Positions 49,115-61,339 are shown, numbered from the stretch's first letter. The stretch: DNA of 64,000 bases from Combretum micranthum (GCA_024138025.1 JAMXBD010000171.1:806001-870000); one strand, 5' to 3'. Notes: generated by a model not told the origin, from the letters alone. Program-made: numbers and translations.

Positions 49115-51915
49115 TGTAAAGATCCAACTTACTAATCCTATGATTAAGTAAGTCAAGTCCCCAACCACATATAATATTTGCATATCATACGTAAGGTTGT
49201 CCTAAATCTAACAATTTATGTGAATTGTTTGTTTAAAACTACTACAACTTGATACAAGACTTTTTACAAAAGGATTACTCACCTGAGTAATTTATTCATA
49301 TAGAACATTTAAGGAAATAATTTACAACTTGGTGTCAAGCCCATGACACAACAAAACTTACATAGGTTTTTACAAAATAGGAAAATTAGACTTTAAGTCT
49401 TTATATACAAACAAGGCTTAACTAACAAGCCTCTATTCAGAATATAAAATACATATTTAAACCAAACAACTTGTTCAAAAACTTTCTTCCTTGCTATCTT
49501 GTACTTGGTTCCTAGTCGCCCCACTCATCCATAAATTTTTCCCAATCCGACCGATAGCCCATATCATCAAAACAGTCATCATCACCTGAAAAATAGCAAC
49601 AGTGAGCCAAAGGCCCAGTACACAGCAACAACACCCAAAAGCGTAGTGACAATCATACCTAGACTAATGCAATGCAACACTATTGTTTCATTTATCTTTC
49701 TTTAGTATTCATTGATCAAATCATCATTGGAGTATTCAAACTCCGGGACAAGCCATGGGATTCTAAGGATCCTGAGTAATGCTTACGACGCTCAGGGGAT
49801 TGATATAGATAGCCCGAATAACTATATCTCCTAGATAATGTTACACTGAAAAGAATAATCTCATATAGGTTATATAGCCATTACTCAATTCACTTAACTC
49901 AATCCATAATATAAATTAATTCACATGCTCCCATAAACATTGAATTAAATTATACTACTTCTTTTCAAGAATAAGTAAATGTTACTCAGTTACTACATTT
50001 CCTATTGATTATCCGCCGAGCCTAGTCATTGCATCATGACTATTAGCCTAAGCGCCTACACTAACATATCATTGCATCATGATATGTTCACTCCTCGAAC
50101 CGGATTCAACGGTGAAAACACAAGCAATTCAAACAATACTTAAGTCATTTAGAACTTATATCAAATTTAAGTATGGCTATCCTAACAAGCATACAGGCAA
50201 GTTACTGCGTACCTGTGCTAGCTCGAGAATTAATGGAGGTGGTCGAGCGGGGATCAATCACTGGTCAATGAGATTATCACGATATCACACTTAGTTTAAG
50301 CACTAAATATCTAGTTGCAAATATAATTAATTAAAGAAATTCAAATAAATTAATACAATGTCATAATAGAGTATTTAAACATCCTATTATATCATAAAAC
50401 ACTTAACAAATATTTAATTGATCAAATACCAAGCTTTGGAAAATTTGAAGAAACTTTTTGAAAATGAAAAGTGCAGGGGATATGCCGGCCTCCGACGCCG
50501 GCGGCTTTGAACTGGTGCACAATACACTAAGTTCAACACTTGCCAACACTGGCAGCGTTCAAGGATACGCCGGCAGCCTTCAGTCTACGTCGGCGGCTTT
50601 GAGCCAGTGTAGAATACAACTCCAAATTTCTAAAAATTTTCTAGAGTTACACGGGGTTGGTTCACGCCCGTGAATACCCCCAACACCGACAGCGTATCCA
50701 TGTACGCCGACAGCTTTGGATCCTACGCCAGGGCCTTCAGTTCGGCGTTAAAAATTATGATTCTGTTCTTATTCCACACCACCTCTAAACCGGTGGCTTT
50801 AGAACCCCAATAGCCGGCGTATAATTTGAAAAATAAACACTGGCAAGCTTTTTTAACAAAAGCCAGCAGCGTTTCAAGTGGCTTTAAAAAATTTGATTCT
50901 GTCACTTCCAACACTGCCTCTACGCTGGCGGTGTTGGAGTGCCAAATGCTGACGTACGCTCAAAATTAAGCCTATACGAAAATGTTTTGTTTCCCCTGTT
51001 TTTCATGTTAAATTTACATTTCCAAAATTCCCTTAAACTCATTCCAAGTTTCCCAAAACTTGTTATATGATCAATATATTCAAACAACATAAACTTTAAC
51101 TTTAAACATCAAACACTCCACCATCCACATCATTCACTACTCATACTTCAAACCCCAAATCCACAACACTCATCATCTATTCATTCAACCACATGTATTT
51201 CCAACACTTCTAAACTCATAACTACACATATACTAACTTCACTATCCCCATAACACTTCTCATACAACCAACAAAGCATATGAATCATCAAACACAGATT
51301 TAAGTTTAAACCCTATTGTCAAGAAATCATATTCATGCATAAGTTTAAGACATGAAAAACAAACTCACCAATAGAACTTTAGGCCTTAGCTTTGTGGTCC
51401 TTAAGCAAGCTTTTAGTGGTTATTTTTGTAAGAATTGAAGGGGCTAATGGTATATAGCCATGGGAGAGATTTTGGAGAAGAAAGAAGAAGGTCTTGAAGC
51501 TTTTGGAGGTGTGTTTGGGAGGTCTGAAAATTTTGCACGAATTTGACACTTTATTAGGTTAATATTATCTTGTTGTTTGACTTTTGAGGCATCAACAATT
51601 AAGGTAACTAATGACTTAACTTTTGGCTAATTAATGAAGTTGTCTTAAGGCATTAATGGTAGTTTAAAAGCTTGAATCATATGCATGCATTTATCTGCTT
51701 ATTTTAACACATTTCAAACATAATTCATACATGTTAATGAAATTTAAATTTTATGAACTAAATATTTAATAAGTTCTATAGTATTTCAATATTTTATCAC
51801 AACAATAAAACACATAACTCATCATAAAAATAAATCATATTCAACACATATCAAAAGCATGTATACATTCAATAACACATATAAAATATAAATTGAGAAT
51901 TTCATGGTTATTTCA
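49115..51915 (-). repeat. Family A solo LTR (2801 bp), reverse orientation, target duplication GGTAG
   Basis: On the plus strand it reads TGTAAAGATCC...GGTTATTTCA, so its sense is minus, like the element at 1-7513. GGTAG lies at 49110-49114 and 51916-51920. It has a long GC-rich array at 50478-50960 and a splice-donor-like site (G/GTGAGT on minus) at 51368. There is no internal region. It is the innermost and therefore youngest insertion of the stack. Confidence 0.94.
50478..50960 (-). repeat. GC-rich degenerate array, longest copy
   Basis: About 480 bases of units such as GACGCCGGCGGCTTTGA, TACGCCGGCAGCC, CTACGCTGGCGGTG. It resembles 6234-6606 in unit order and orientation. Units vary at CG positions. 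Confidence 0.75.
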
Positions 51916-53552
51916 GGTAGTGTATGTTACGAAGACTCAAATTTAACTAAGATAACTAGAAATTCCTAAGAATGAATTCCAAAACACAAGTGTGTTGTCA
52001 AAGTTAGAACACTAGATTTTTCATAAGTAGTTGTTATTCTGGTCTTACAAAATAAAAAGTTATAAAATTCTCTTTTAGAAAAATCATCAATATCACGCAT
52101 ACATTAAACTCATCACATGTCATTCATGCTAGGAAAATCATTTGTATTTCATGTATACATGATTTGTCAAGTAGAAACATTACAAGCCTTTACAAAACTA
52201 TTTTTCGAAATTGGGAATCGTTACTGACTAGAACTGATCCCTCTGTTTCATGACATAAATATTTTCAAAACTTGAAAATAATATTAGAATTAGATAGATC
52301 TTTCTAAGTAGATAGAAATTGATATATAATTTGCGAAATTCTGAGTTAAAATGAGTAAGTTATAGCCATTTTAAGTTAGGACTTCCTCAAATAGAGAATT
52401 TCGATTTTGATTAGTTTTGATATATAGTTTGGATTAGTTAAGTGATGAAATACTTATTAGGGTATTTCTTCCTTGTTAGGTGATCCCGAAGCTGATGAAT
52501 CCTTACCACCTGACTACTACTACTAAAAGACTGGTGACCTATGGCTGAGTGAGTATAACTTCCGATTACAATTATTGCTTGTGATTGTATTGGTAGCTGC
52601 ACTAGATACTTGACAAAGATAAAATGAGTATGCATGATGGGGTTGAACAGGAATTATATATGTTTGATGTTGTTGTGAGAACTTGAATTTAAAGAATATA
52701 ACCGGGTGATTAATCGTTGCTTGTATAGATGAATTAGGATTGATTGTTTGTGGATATTGATTGGTTACTTAAAAGAATCGGTATAATTGATTATTCGGAA
52801 TTGAAGATGAATTTGAACTCATTCATATCATGATAGGGATAGAGCATTAGCATTTGTTGGTTTTCCGTGATCCTAAACGGTATATAAGTTGGTTAATCGT
52901 GATCCATAAAACGAATTATAAGTTGTTTGACCATGAGCCTAAACGGCATCGTACTGCAGGATTTGTTAATCTGCTAACCAGGATGGAGGGCTCAAGTCCA
53001 TCCATATATGATTTCCGGCTGGTCATATGTTTGATGAATTCATGTGTTTGATGCATATCATTTGTCTGATTAATCGCTTGTTTGATTGATGTGTTATAAT
53101 TATGATCATGGAAGTTTTTACTCACTAAGCCAGTATAGTTTACGCCCCTATAGTTTCTATTTATTGCAGCACGAGTTTATTTGGCTTAGACCGAGACAGG
53201 CTACAGCTCAGGTACAAGAACTAGGCGTTTCCTATAGAAGTTGTATTCAAATTGTTTATACTTCCACAGGAAACCAAGAGACTCTGGATGACTATAATGG
53301 ACTTTTAAATATTCTTTTATGGGGGAATGCCCCTTAGACTTTGTAACTTATTGCCTATGCGTTTTGATTTATTATCTAATGCTATCGAATGCCGAATTAA
53401 ACTCTTTAACTCCATTGAATAAAGTATTCTATTGTCGTAAAGGGACGCCTTGCATTTATACAAGACTCCCGAAGGACTTGAATAGTAATTCCAGAGTCTT
53501 ATATGGCATGTGGCGGACTGTTACGTTTAGGATACCCATATGGGGTGTGACA

Positions 53553-53670
53553 GCTATATTAGTTGTTATCAAAGTTTAATTTAATTAATTAATTGAAAAA
53601 ATATTTACTAGCAAATTTAGGTCAAATACTCAATCCCTTGTCTTGAGTATTTTCTAGTGTATTTTCGTCA
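53553..53670 (+). repeat. Copia 3' LTR, right part
   Basis: Resumes the copia LTR after the inserted stack (TTATCAAAGTTTAATTTAAT, CTTGAGTATTTTCTAGT) and ends TTTTCGTCA at 53670. It matches 37174-37279 of the 5' LTR. Confidence 0.8.
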
Positions 53671-53783
53671 TTAATGTAATTATCATGTTTGTACAATTTC
53701 TATAAAAAAAAATTGTGAAAACTTAACATGAAGAGACATTGATTTAGATTTGGTTCTTCCTTTTCTTCTCTCCCCCCGCGCCA

Positions 53784-53807
53784 CCCCCCCCCCCCCCCCC
53801 CCCCCCC
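53784..53807 (+). repeat. Poly-C run of 24
   Basis: An uninterrupted C24 with further short C runs on both sides (53772-53813), inside the right part of the Mutator-like element. Such runs are rare in AT-rich plant DNA and are prone to length error. Confidence 0.9.
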
Positions 53808-54179
53808 TCCCCCAATGTTAGTAACTGAGCTATACAGAGTTAAGTGAGGTAGTAAATATAGCAATGAAAAGTTCAATTAGGTATTAAATTAAACTTTTAA
53901 AAGTTTAGGTACTTAATTGAATTTTAGTGCAAATTTCGGTTACCAAATTTGATATTTTTCCTTTTGAGTTTTTTTAGATCAAAGGATGGAATATAAAATT
54001 TCTACAAAATCTATAGTAAAATTTATATGACATATGAAATAAAATAGATTATAGAAGATTATAAGAAAAATACCTTTCTTATAACACTAGTGCCCTTCTT
54101 CATAAGTATGGAGTTCAAGTGAGGTTTAGGACTCATGGTATTCACACACCTATAGTGACTATTGAACTTAAGAGTTCAA

Positions 54180-55362
54180 TGTGAATTTTGATGAGACAAG
54201 TTAATGTACAACAACTATTTATTTATTATAAACTACACGTAATTAATCCAATATATATACACGTGCTTTGTGTGTGTTTGTGCGTGCTTTTTATAGGATT
54301 TAGCAAAAGCAAGAAATGTTGAGGGCAAGCCATAATAAGTGGTCAAGGGTTGATAAAGCTAAGGCCAAGGCTCGACAAGCTCAAATATGCCAAAATAGTG
54401 GTAAAAGGGTGGATCGAGTACTAAATAAATTAAGTGATTGAGGCTCGATAAGTTAAGTCTGATGCACAACAAGCTAAAGAAGAGAATAGACTTGTGAAGG
54501 ACCTAGTTTAGAGCTCGACGTGCCAAAAAGTTAAGGCTTGACCAGTTTAGAACAATGGCTCAACACAGCTAAGGAAGCAAATAGTGGCGTCAAGGGTCAA
54601 GTCGAAGCTTCGACATAATCAAGTTTATAGCACAACAATTCAAAATTTGAGGCTCGAAGGAGCACACATGTGGAGAGACTATCAAGGGTTAAGTTTGGGT
54701 GCAATGCTTGAGGCGTGACGGCTTAAAATATGAGGCTGATGTGGTAAGAAAAGAGCTGTTGAAGTGTATTTAATGTTTAGTAGATTATAGACATTGTGTC
54801 TAACAAAATTTTGAATTTTAAAGGCCATTTATATATATAGCAAAGAGACCAACGTAAGAAAAAGAACCAAGTGTCAAAATTATTTACGAGCTCTTTATTA
54901 AAATAAAACAAATCTTTTATTTTCTTATTCTCTTGTACATTAAAATCTGCAAATACTTGTGTTGAGAGAGAAAAACACTCTAGAGCTCTGTTCTTATTTT
55001 TACTCTCTTTCTGAGAGCATTCTAGGAGAGAGAAAGGAAATAGTTTATTTCCTTAGTGTTGTAAACTGTTGTATTGCTCAACTAGAGCATCAATTTGAAA
55101 TAAATAAATGTAGTGGTGAAGACTTTGATTTGAGGCATTGGTAGATCGTGGAGAGTAGGAAGAAGGCTGAACTCCACGTTAAAATATTGGCTTGATTTTC
55201 CCTATCCCTATCTTTTTAATTTATGCATTATATCTTTGTTTATTTACCCACTGCAAATTGATTTGTATTTTGATTTATAGAAATTAAAATTAATCATTCA
55301 ATATTTTTGGGCAAATACTCAATTCACACACACCATCCCCCCTCTTGAGTAATCTTAGTGCA
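54180..55362 (+). repeat. Second SIRE/copia-type LTR, probably solo
   Basis: It follows the layout of the LTR at 36356: GAATTTTGATGAGACAAG near the start, a CTTTTTATAGGATTTAGC step, GTGTTGTAAACTGTTGTATTG, TCGTGGAGAGTAGGAAG, TGGCTTGATTTTCCCTATCC, and CCCCCCTCTTGAGTAATCTT before an end TTAGTGCA. The middle differs much from the first LTR, so it is a related but separate family. Ends are tentative and flanking 5-mers do not match. Confidence 0.55.
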
Positions 55363-55415
55363 TTTTTAGTGGCAAGAGTAAATTCCAATTCAATATATTA
55401 CTAGCTAACTTTGTA

Positions 55416-55528
55416 ATTTTTTTTTTTTCCTTTTTTAACCAATTACAATAAGGGTAGGGAGATTCGAACCTTAGACCTCTCACATGAAAGATTAGAGGAG
55501 ATGCCATTAGACTATAATACTATTAGCA
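55416..55528 (-). mobile_element. tRNA-derived SINE (about 113 bp)
   Basis: On the minus strand: an A-box-like AGTCTAATGGCA near 55500-55515, a B box GGTTCGAATC at 55461-55470, then a short body and an A-rich tail. It is flanked by an 11-bp near-duplication, CTAACTTTGTA at 55405-55415 and CTTACTTTGTA at 55529-55539, one mismatch. The polymerase III boxes, A tail and duplication support a retroposed SINE. It is not a working tRNA gene: no cloverleaf was found. Confidence 0.65.
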
Positions 55529-55838
55529 CTTACTTTGTATTAAAACACATACTTATATATACTTGTATTCTTTTTTTTTTTAAGCTGAAGCAATAAGATT
55601 TCATATGAATATATAAATTTTGCTCTTTCCTTTTTTTTTTTTGTAATGGTTAATATAATAGGAAATTAACTCCTCAACTAAAAAAACTTGCGATTTTTTA
55701 TATCAAAAGGATATTTACTAGTTAAAAATAAAAGATATTCTAAATTAATAATCAATGAAAATGGACATTTCTGGATTGAATATTCAATAGCTAATTGCTC
55801 TATATAATTTACTTCCTATTATCATATTAAAGTAAAAT

Positions 55839-56305
55839 TATATTACTTCCAATCTTAAAATAATTATTTCATTATTTCAAATTAAATAATTAATTTTAAT
55901 TCCAAAAAATTGATGTAGTTTTAGCATTTTCTAGTCAATTATCCTTTTTTCTTTTTTTTTTTTCTGTTAACTGTACTATTGTGTGTGATCCTTTAAGTTT
56001 CAATACAAAAACACAATGTCTTTATAGATAATGGTAATTGTCTAACAATAATTATTGGCTACCTAATATGCTATATTACTTCCAATCTTAAAATAATTAT
56101 TTCATTATTTCAAATTAAATAATTAATTTTAATTCCAAAAAATTGATGTAGTTTTAGCATTTTCTAGTCAATTATCCTTTTTTCTTTTTTTTTTTTTTCT
56201 GTTAACTGTACTATTGTGTGTGATCCTTTAAGTTTCAATACAAAAACACAATGTCTTTATAGATAATGGTAATTGTCTAACAATAATTATTGGCTACCTA
56301 ATATG
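55839..56305 (+). repeat. Near-identical tandem duplication, 233/235 bp
   Basis: 55839-56071 is repeated at 56072-56305. By eye the only difference inside the unit is the length of a T run (12 versus 14). The sequence is AT-rich and non-coding. It is either very recent or an assembly slip. Confidence 0.9.
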
Positions 56306-57515
56306 ATAAAAACTAAAAAGGTTGTAAGCTACAAGCCACACTGAATCACTTGTTGCATAATTAAATCTCTTTGTTAAAATTTCATAATCAAGCTATTGCA
56401 TGTAATGTCATCAATACTTTATCAATTTACTTGGTTCCCATAATAAATTAAACTTAATAAATCTTGCCATGGCTAATAGCTATAGTCACTATTATCTTGC
56501 TTCATCACTATCCTCTTTATATTTCATACTACACCCAAAAACCATATTATTTACAATCTATATTACGACTGCATTTAACGGTATTAAAGTGTGATATTCC
56601 ATATATAGGATATTTAAATGCCTCAAGTCTAAGGATTATTTATGCTTATTCATATAGACGAGAGATCAATGACATTAAACATATGGTATCTTCTATTGCT
56701 AGGTTGTGCCAGTGTACTCTTACTTTGAGTACTCGCTTGTATAACTTTGGATATCCTTCCTTGATCTAATGAGAATAAACTAAGTTATACAACCTATCGA
56801 TCTAAACATCTATGTCCCTTCTAAATATTTATCTGATCCAAGACCATTTTAGAGAATATAGCGTCATAGAATTCTCACTAAAAGTAACTTCATTGGAGTT
56901 ACTTGGCACGAGAACCAAAGCTAAGCAACTCTTTTATGAGTTGTTTAACACTTTATCCGAGTTGCTTAAATTTGGTGGTTCCTTAGCCAAGCAACCCAAA
57001 AAGTAAGTTGCTTAGGTTTATTTATTTATTTATTTTTTACTTTTGATGTTAGTTGTGTATAATTTATGTAATATGTGATCCATAAAAGTTTTAAAAATCA
57101 TGTTAAGTAACTTTCTAAGTAATTCACGGATAAAATAGTGAGTTACTTAATAGGAAGAGTTACTTAAAATGTTGATGTGATATGTTAAGTAACTTTCTAA
57201 GTAACCTACAGTTAAATATGATCTAATAATATGCTTCGTTATTATTTAAATAGTCTCTAATTATTTACGGAACTTTATTGAAAATATATGCACGACTAGG
57301 AAAGTATATATACATGATAAATACTTGTCTTTTGTTAATAATATTTAAAAATACATGAAAATTATCTTGGCATATGGTACACAATTATGATACCAATGTT
57401 GCATTAAGAACATGCGATTTGTATGAAGATGTTAGTACAAGATAAGCTTTTAGTTCTAGAAATTGAGCTTCATTGGTGCTTTTAATAATTTTGTGTTTTA
57501 AATATAGCCAGCTTG
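56306..57515. other. AT-rich spacer; no supported gene
   Basis: A 101-codon open frame at 56464-56769 has no recognisable motif. Near 57101-57122 a 22-base word built on AAGTAACTTTCTAAGTAA recurs at 57183-57204, and GTTGCTTA/TAAGTAAC words in both orientations are spread over 56870-57210, possibly an old foldback element. Confidence 0.45.
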
Positions 57516-57990
57516 ATTGCCTCTTCTTATTGTACCTGCTGTGAAAAGTGTCCCATGTTTTGTACGTTCAGTTGGTCGGTGCACAGTAGTTGCACCTCAT
57601 TGGTGTTGTTCTGCAGCTCGGCCAGGTGCGTGGGGGATTAGCTTAACCAACCACTGCTACGAGGCTTCTTTTGCTATGAACTTATTGGAGTTTGTACAGA
57701 TCAGCCTTTGTGCAATTCTGTCATATAGCTCGATGGCACATAGTAGCTCCACTGGCAATCGAGTTAGGTTGGCAAATGTGTGGTTGGATGACATGTGTAG
57801 TAGGGGGAACTCTAACTGGGCGCTTAGATGATGTTCGGGGGGCGCGGGGAGTGGGTGGCGCACTCCAGCAGTGAAGACCACTCGGTATAATGCTTCTAGG
57901 TGCTCGAGTATCAAATCAAGAATGCTCTTTGTGCGTTCTAGAGCGTGCGCAACATTTCAGATTCCATCATGTGTTTGGGTTCCCTGCTGC
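57516..57990. other. GC-rich coding-like island, unidentified
   Basis: About 470 bases stand out from the AT-rich surroundings. Open frames exist on both strands (57517-57831 plus, 57657-57914 minus, 57692-57874 plus), which is what GC-rich DNA gives by chance. No domain is recognised. The minus-strand reading (start HLEALYRVVF) looks slightly more protein-like. It may be a fragment of a gene or of a transposon gag region. Confidence 0.35.
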
Positions 57991-59276
57991 TATTTTTGGA
58001 ATTCTCATTTGAAAACCAGGAAAATATTCAAAATTGCTTGGGTTTCTCCATTAGAACCAAATGCTTTAACTGCTCTGTTGACGCAATCATTCTACTACAG
58101 TTTAGTCAAATAGTCTCAAAGCTAGGTGTAATATTACCAACATGGTAGCTATTAACTCTTGATTTTAACTCTTAATGCAGAATTGAGGCAGGGATTAGAA
58201 TATCAATAAGCGTCAAAATTCTCAGTCATCAATATGCATAAACTCAATATGAGCACTTTTGAGTCCCTATAACTCATCCAAACCTCTTTTTGATCGTTTT
58301 TCAACTATTTATGTGCAATTGAACCAATAGTGTATAATTCATCAAATTATTAAAGAATTTCACACTAGAAGTGCTAGTTCATGTGCAAAAGTGTGCAATT
58401 TATATGAGAAATTATAATTTATACATTTATAAAGATGTTTGAGGAAGGGTTGTGGCAAGTTTAGAGAGAGATAATCTGATTTTAATCGAATATAGAGCAA
58501 ATTAATATAATTTAATTCACATTATTGTGTTTTGGCAGGCCTCATAACCTATAATCACATAGCTAGACTCAAACCAGGTGCTCTCTGTAGCATCACATTG
58601 AATGAAATCATAGTTGAGTTGCTTTTCTTATTTCAATCCATAATTCAATACTTGAAAACAACCAATTTACAAGGAGGATAATCATTTATTCCCTTACCAT
58701 TATAGTATTTAGTTAGGAGGAATGACAATTCACAATGAATTATTATTGCATAAAATAATGAATAGTTATCTACGTTCTTTCATCGCACCCAAAAAAAAAA
58801 AAAAATCATGTTGTTTACACACATGAATTGTCATTCAATGACTTATTTTCGACTTTTTTCCATAAATACCTCTATCTTGAAAATATCACATATACAATTA
58901 TCGTTTATATATAATAAAGATAAGTACCATTATAGATATTTTATTTTTACTCCAATAATTATTTGTTTTAATTTTTATATGAAGTGAACATCATAATAGA
59001 TTTAACAATTCTATTGCATTCCTATTGAATTGGAATTCAATTCTTCATCATCTCATATGGCAAAGAGAATGAGCCATTAATGAATTTGATTTGAATTTTT
59101 TTTTTTCAATTCAAAACTCTTACATGATTTAAATTGATTCGAATTTAAATATAATATATATATATGTACATGCACACACCAAGGTTCAGTTAAAATTCAA
59201 GGGATGTCAAGTTAGATTTGAAGGATGCATATTGCATATCCACATTGTTTGGTCAAGAAAAGAAGATGACCAGTGG
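57991..59276. other. AT-rich spacer, nothing identified
   Basis: Low-complexity A/T sequence with a few open frames under 70 codons and no domain. A poly-A run lies at 58790-58805. Confidence 0.55.
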
Positions 59277-60955
59277 ATCCCTGATTAGAGCTCGTCTGAA
59301 TTGCGAATCGCTCTGAACCGTTTTTTGCGGTTCTGTACCCGGGAACCGCCCCATCGGGGACGGTTAAAAACCCTCGAAGCTGTAATGAACCGACGATTCT
59401 GCTGGGTCGGGAACCGCCATTTCAGACTTGGAACCGGCGGTTCTGATCCGGCTCGTATAGAAAAAAGAAAAAAAAAACACATACATCACAAATTGAGCTA
59501 ACTTTGTTTAGCAAGTGACTCTAGAAAGAGCTTCTTTATATTTCCTTAGTTTGGGTTCTAGTGTATTTTATGGACTTTAGTCTATTTCCAAGGGTTGGAA
59601 TCATATCATGGCACATACATAGACATTGGTATAAAAAAAATTTACAATGACCCAAAAATGAAGAGAGGAAAAAAAAAGGAAAAGGAAAGATTGGAAGAAG
59701 ATTTACTATAAACGTTCGCCAACATTATTCTAAATGACAAAATGAGTGAAAGTAGTGTCTGAAATCCCTAAAAAATAATTAGAGAAAATAACTTAGGTGT
59801 TTTGATAATTTTTACAGAATCTTTTGTATTTAACAAACAAATGAACATTACATTGATTTGTTAATTTCACTTAAAGACATGCAATTTCCTCTTACTAAAT
59901 AATGAAATAATTAAATTAATAAATGATGCTTTTACATATATTTACACAACTTAATTTAGTTGAGAAATATAAAAGAAACTGAAACCAAAGGAGGGGAAAA
60001 ATTTTTAGAATTCAAAAAAAAAAAAAAAAAAGAAACTATTGACTGACCACCTTGTTGTCAATAGGTTGTTATTATTATTATTTTTTTTTGCCAAACAATA
60101 GGTTGTTATTTACTCTTTACTTATTTTTCAATCTTTACATTTAAATTTTTTGTATTTTCGTATCAAGTTTTTAAGAAATTTAATTATTTGAAATATTTAA
60201 CAATATCATTTAATTAATTCATTCATTCAAATCAACCCTCCCAAAATACAAATCACTTTTTCATTTTTGTAATTTAATGAAAAATATTACAATTACATAA
60301 CAAACAAAAGGAAAAATAAAATAAATTTTATAATTCTGATGCGAAATAGAGGAAAGGTCTAAATTGCTTTCAAAAAAATTGAAGAAAAGTTACAATTACA
60401 ATGTCCATATTGATTACTTTTACCAATATCCTTTAAATCTTAATAAGAGAATCATAATACCTAAATCTTTATGTTAAATATTGACTTTGCAAGAGTAACT
60501 TCATTAGAATAATTCTAATTATTTATAGCGGACTGCAACTATAAGATATTTTGAGTTTGCAATAAGGAGAAAAAAAAAAAGGGGCTTTGAATCAGCACGT
60601 ATACATCTTTTTTAATGTCGGGACTTTTGCTATTAATTTGCATTCCTGTGAGTAAATGGTGTCATCTTTGGATATTAACAGTACACAAACACACTCAATT
60701 ACAATTAGAAAATGCATATCCAATTTAATCTTAACACAATAAATTGATTTTTATGATTTTTTTTTCATTTTTCGATTAATCTATAAAAAAAAAAGGGTCA
60801 TGGTTCACGTGGAACCGAAACCGGAACCACCAGAATCAGCGGTTACGTGGAACAGTGAACCACTTGGCTCTGGCGGTTCTAGTTCCGGGTCCACATGAAC
60901 CTGCAGTTCCAGTTCGGTCCAGAACCAATCCGAACCGTGCTGACGTTTATCCCTG
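59277..60955. mobile_element. Possible hAT-like non-autonomous element
   Basis: GGTTCC/GGAACC-type words crowd both ends (59305-59455 and 60800-60945) around an AT-rich centre. The right end reads TTTATCCCTG, the reverse of a CAGGGATAAA-type hAT terminus. The left side has GGATCCCTGAT at 59274-59284, but in the same orientation, so a proper inverted repeat is not shown. Open frames on both strands at 59285-59501 are by-products of the repeated words. Confidence 0.35.
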
Positions 60956-61339
60956 ATAGCCTCGCGCCAATGCTAAAATACAAATTCCGCGCGTGCTATG
61001 TTGCTTCAACCTTCCACCTAGCCTCCTTAGCCTAGCCACTATAAAGCGGCTAGCTTCCTCCTTTATTTACAGAAATCAAACCATATTTTAACAGTCCAAA
61101 GAACATAAGCCCATTTTAACCCATCAATGGTAATTGGACCAAAAGTGAGCCCAGACCATCCAAATCTCGAAAAGCCCATTTTACGATCACAAGTAGTTAA
61201 ATCAGTCTACTATCATGTGCAAGAAGAGATTATGAAGTCTTCTTAATGAAATTTCTAGTTGATAATAGCATTGATATTTCAAACAACCTTTTACAAAATC
61301 TATAAAGTAAAATCGGTATTTTAAGGATCATTTTTTTTA
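60956..61339. other. Spacer without recognised gene
   Basis: It begins with a GC-richer stretch (60960-61060) containing a short palindrome around CTATAAAG at 61039-61046, then turns AT-rich. No frame or domain was recognised. Confidence 0.45.

Larger units (their letters stand above)
47538..53552 (+). repeat. Solo LTR of a second gypsy-like family, target duplication GCTAT, carrying a nested LTR
   Basis: It begins TGTAAACCCCGG and ends GGGGTGTGACA. GCTAT flanks it at 47533-47537 and 53553-53557. Without the nested LTR at 49115-51915 and its extra duplication it is about 3.2 kb. Ends of this kind, and the CTCACTAAGCCAG...CCCCTATAGTTTCTATTT stretch at 53121-53162, recall Tekay/Del-type LTRs, but it is clearly a different family from A. 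The plus orientation is inferred from that layout. No internal region exists. Confidence 0.82.
36356..53670 (+). mobile_element. SIRE/Maximus-like Ty1/copia element, decayed and itself invaded
   Basis: 5' LTR 36356-37279, degenerate primer site, gag, pol in copia order (integrase before RT), an extra ORF after pol, a polypurine tract, and a 3' LTR. The extra ORF and the two-step purine runs before the 3' LTR (TTGAGGGGGAG and ATGGGGGAGA) are typical of the SIRE/Maximus lineage. It contains a solo LTR at 43568-46163 and a stack of two at 47538-53552. Without them it is about 8.7 kb. The flanks TTATC and TTAAT do not match well, so the target duplication is eroded or misplaced. Confidence 0.88.
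35480..53961. mobile_element. Mutator-like element split by a nested copia element
   Basis: The left terminal repeat (35480-35622) and the reverse of the right one (53817-53961) match closely over about 140 bases (GGAAAATATCA, CCTAAACTTTTAAAAG, CTAATTGAACTTTTC, CACTTAACT). Flanking 9-mers are TATTGAGTT (35471-35479) and TTTTGAGTT (53962-53970), one mismatch, as expected for an old Mutator-type duplication. Taking out the copia element leaves about 1.17 kb with no transposase. Similar ends near 12013 and 63294 show it is a family. Confidence 0.65.

Noticed and set aside
55461..55470. tRNA B box suggesting a tRNA gene
   Set aside because: No acceptor stem or anticodon arm can be drawn, and an A tail plus flanking duplication fits a SINE.
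56464..56769. 101-codon frame with hydrophobic start
   Set aside because: AT-rich, no motif, no paralogue or splice context; kept only as a note in the spacer entry.
57517..57831. 104-codon plus frame and overlapping minus frame
   Set aside because: Overlapping frames on both strands are expected by chance in GC-rich DNA; no domain in either.
59285..59501. Open frames on both strands (Arg-rich)
   Set aside because: They follow from repeated GGTTCC/GGAACC words at the end of a hAT-like element.
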